Shown here one piece after another: positions 62,278 to 64,000 of a stretch of 64,000 nucleotides of DNA (position 1 is its first letter; every line of letters starts with the position of its first letter). The notes under the pieces were generated by a model, which had not been told where the DNA came from, did not search any database, and saw only the letters and a list, made by a program, of their open reading frames with translations. This DNA comes from Bosea sp. F3-2 (GTDB lineage: Bacteria > Pseudomonadota > Alphaproteobacteria > Rhizobiales > Beijerinckiaceae). The stretch covers positions 1,116,001-1,180,000 of the forward strand of contig NZ_CP042331.1 in the NCBI RefSeq assembly GCF_008253865.1. Direction: 5' to 3'. The translations under genes were made by a program, and so were the position numbers.

Positions 62278-62494
62278 CGAAAGATTTGGAACCGGGACAA
62301 GTCGCGCTCAGTCTCCTGCTCCAAGGAATGGGAAGGACGAAAGCTCCGGGGCCGGATCTGATCGGGCTATTCAACCTGCGCGGCGCGTCCTCCGGACTTC
62401 CCCATCGTCAAAGAAAGCTGTGGCCGGGCGTGCCGCCTACGGCAAGTAAGGCAGGCCGCCCCCCGGCAAGCTGCGAATCCGACCGCAGCAGCAA

Positions 62495-63409
62495 TCATGT
62501 CGACCAGATTTCCCGGCTGGATGTTCGGCGCACGTAATCAACGAGGAAATCATTGAAGACCCGGATCTTCGCCGGTAGCCGCTCTCGGTTCTGATAGGCG
62601 ATGTTCATGGTCAGCATCGGCAGCTGCCAATCGAGCAGGACGGGAAGCAGACGCCCGGCGTCGATGTCGTCCTGCACGATGTAGAGAGGCTGGATAAGGA
62701 TGCCTAGGCCGGCGATGGCTGCCTGGCGGATCACCTGGCCGTCATTGCAGTCGAGCGCCGCGCCGATCCGGACGACCCGCTCCGCGTCCCCCTTTGTCAG
62801 ACGCAGCGAGAACGGGTCGGCGGCGAGGTTGTAGACGAGCATGTCGTGCTGGCTGAGATCGGCCGGCGTCCGGGGCCGGCCGCGCTCTTCCAGATAGCTC
62901 GGAGAAGCGGCCAGCACGCGCCGCATCCGCCCGAGACGCCGCACAACAATATTCGTGTCGGGCTCGTGCAGCCGGGTACGGATAGCAACGTCGATGCCGG
63001 CCTCGATAAAGTCGAGATAGCGGTTGGCGACGGCGATGTGGACGCTGAGCTTGGGATAGAGCTTGCGGAAGGCCGGCAGCATCGGCGCGAGATAGATCGT
63101 CGCGAAGGATAGCGAACTGGTGACGCGCAGTACCCCCTGCGGCGCGAGCGTGTGTGCGTTCACCGCATTCTCTGCCTCCGCGAGATCGTTCAGCAGCGCG
63201 CCGCTGCGTTGATAGAATTCCTGCCCGGCTTCGGTCAGCCAGAGGCGACGCGTATTGCGCTCCACGAGCCGGGCAGCGAGCCTTTCCTCCAAGGCCGCCA
63301 GATGGCGGCTGGCGGCGGCGTTAGACATGCCGAGCACTTCCGCCGCCCGCGACAGGCTGCGCAGCTCCGCCGTCTTCACGAAAACCTCGATCTGCGCGAG
63401 CCGATCCAT
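62495..63409 (-). CDS. LysR family transcriptional regulator
   Basis: A 304-residue LysR regulator: RLAQIEVFVKTAELRSLSRA and EVLGMSNAAASRHLAALEER in the HTH, sensor domain beyond 90. Divergent from the Dabb and maleylacetate reductase genes, a common arrangement for chlorocatechol or hydroxyquinol regulators. A direct and inverted repeat set lies upstream. Confidence 0.92.
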   Translation of the reverse strand: MDRLAQIEVFVKTAELRSLSRAAEVLGMSNAAASRHLAALEERLAARLVERNTRRLWLTEAGQEFYQRSGALLNDLAEAENAVNAHTLAPQGVLRVTSSLSFATIYLAPMLPAFRKLYPKLSVHIAVANRYLDFIEAGIDVAIRTRLHEPDTNIVVRRLGRMRRVLAASPSYLEERGRPRTPADLSQHDMLVYNLAADPFSLRLTKGDAERVVRIGAALDCNDGQVIRQAAIAGLGILIQPLYIVQDDIDAGRLLPVLLDWQLPMLTMNIAYQNRERLPAKIRVFNDFLVDYVRRTSSREIWST

Positions 63410-63410
63410 A

Positions 63411-63470
63411 TTTCCGATTTCCGCAAAAGAGAGTTCCTAAAACTCTGCTTTATTTCCGAATTCTGCAAGT
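63411..63470. promoter_or_regulatory. Repeats in the LysR-Dabb divergent region
   Basis: AGAGTT (63430-63435) and AACTCT (63441-63446) form a palindrome around CCTAA. The sequence ATTTCCGATTTCCGCAA at about 63410-63426 is nearly repeated as ATTTCCGAATTCTGCAA about 63452-63468. Probable LysR contact sites. Confidence 0.5.
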
Positions 63471-63515
63471 CTTAACTCTTTCCAACAACGACGACCCAAG
63501 GTCGAGGAAACGCAC

Positions 63516-63890
63516 ATGTCAGGTCCGGTCCGCCACATCGTGATGTGGCGCTTGCGCGGTGACACGCCGCAGGAGCGCATCGCTGCGCGCGCCAAGGTGA
63601 AGTCCGCTTTCGAGGGGCTCAGGGGCCTCATCGACGGCCTCACCCATGTCGAGATCGGTGTCGACGTCAGTGGCGTCGACTATGCCTGCGATGTCGTGTT
63701 GGTCAGCGAGTTCACCGATCGCGCCGCGCTGGAAGCCTACGCCACCCATCCCGAGCATTTGCGGGTCCGGCAGGAGCTCGCCGATCTGCGGATCGCGCGC
63801 TTCCAGGTCGACTATCTCGCCGACGAGGAGGCCATGGCCTTCGCCGGGGGCCCTTCGCACCGTCGCAGCGAAGTCGTCGCCGGCGAGTGA
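63516..63890 (+). CDS. Stress-responsive Dabb (alpha-beta barrel) domain protein
   Basis: A 124-residue protein: VRHIVMWRLRGDTPQERIAA, the middle VEIGVDVSGVDYACDVVLVS and EFTDRAALEAYATHPEHLRV match the Dabb family of small dimeric barrels. Such proteins appear in aromatic pathways, often beside ring-opening enzymes. ATG 63516 follows GAGGAAACGCAC. It precedes the maleylacetate reductase gene by about 43 bp. Confidence 0.85.
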   Translation: MSGPVRHIVMWRLRGDTPQERIAARAKVKSAFEGLRGLIDGLTHVEIGVDVSGVDYACDVVLVSEFTDRAALEAYATHPEHLRVRQELADLRIARFQVDYLADEEAMAFAGGPSHRRSEVVAGE

Positions 63891-63933
63891 GCCGGAAGCA
63901 TCCACCCCAATCCCGTTCCCAGAGGAGCGCCCG

Positions 63934-64000
63934 ATGATCGAGACCTTCACCTATGAGGCTCTCCCCTCGCGGGTCCGCTTCGGGCGCGGCACGATCAGGG
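63934..64000 (+). CDS. Maleylacetate reductase, N-terminal part (cut by window edge)
   Basis: 22 codons are seen: IETFTYEALPSRVRFGRGTI matches the start of maleylacetate reductase (iron alcohol dehydrogenase family), which reduces maleylacetate to 3-oxoadipate. AGAGGAG (63921-63927) is 6 bp before the ATG. Full length would be about 350 residues. Predicts a hydroxyquinol or resorcinol pathway beyond the window. Confidence 0.7.
   Translation, partial: MIETFTYEALPSRVRFGRGTIR

Noticed and set aside
62274..62537. 87-codon plus frame after the Bug gene
   Set aside because: Pro/Arg-rich, no ribosome site, and its end overlaps the LysR gene.

Overview
The window is high-GC DNA from a free-living alphaproteobacterium, most likely a Hyphomicrobiales genome such as Bosea, Bradyrhizobium or Methylobacterium. 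That placement is an inference from the protein families (DUF1236, the Atu4866 family, XapX, several LysR regulators, CUT1 and Liv-type ABC transporters), from the IS6- and IS427-like elements and from the palindromic intergenic repeats. No rRNA, tRNA or CRISPR array was seen. The content is typical accessory, catabolic chromosome (or large plasmid) DNA: many small transcription units, each with its own regulator, and an unusual number of decaying genes.

Layout. 1-11.1 kb: a TetR regulator (cut by the window edge) with a 16-bp palindromic operator, an ABM monooxygenase, a flavin reductase-like protein, a CPA1 Na+/H+ antiporter, then a redox-stress block (three SDRs, an Atu4866 protein, AraC and LysR regulators, WrbA-type quinone reductase, two SnoaL/NTF2 proteins, an MDR-type quinone reductase). 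11.2-13.9 kb: a patatin lipoprotein, two small genes with good terminators, and a scrap yard holding an IS6-family transposase fragment and a TolB/cyclase fragment. 13.9-20.9 kb: a LacI-type repressor with two near-identical palindromic operators, divergent from a complete sugar-type (CUT1) ABC transporter that carries an argininosuccinate-lyase-like enzyme inside the operon. 20.9-27.6 kb: a collapsing sulfatase island: a reverse-transcriptase remnant (YADD motif out of frame), a formylglycine-generating enzyme reduced to its two ends, one intact arylsulfatase, two lipoproteins, a HAD phosphatase stub, a small membrane protein, and a second arylsulfatase broken by several lesions. 27.9-33.7 kb: a Kup potassium transporter divergent from an 1155-residue zinc-ribbon/adenylate cyclase/AAA/TPR protein.

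34.0-40.7 kb: two MhqO-like ring-cleaving dioxygenases, an intact IS427-type element with CTAG target duplication, two alpha/beta hydrolases, a LysR regulator and an MhqD-like esterase. 40.8-48.7 kb: a second patatin lipoprotein, two YcaC-type hydrolases, and an operon XapX - Tat-exported amidohydrolase - DoxX - (internally deleted MFS) - porin, with remnants of a histidine kinase and a LysR regulator upstream. 48.8-58.3 kb: LysR, then a large operon (Liv-type ABC transporter, HpaI aldolase, bicupin, DUF6282 metal-dependent hydrolase-like protein) divergent from an IclR regulator. 58.6-64 kb: LysR with an aldehyde dehydrogenase and a Bug-type binding protein, then a LysR gene divergent from a Dabb protein and the start of maleylacetate reductase, suggesting a hydroxyquinol or resorcinol route continuing past the right edge.

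The clearest unexplained systems are the LacI-controlled transporter/lyase operon and the IclR-controlled DUF6282/cupin/aldolase operon, both with unknown substrates, and the decayed sulfatase-RT island. No obviously complete new defence or mobile system was found.
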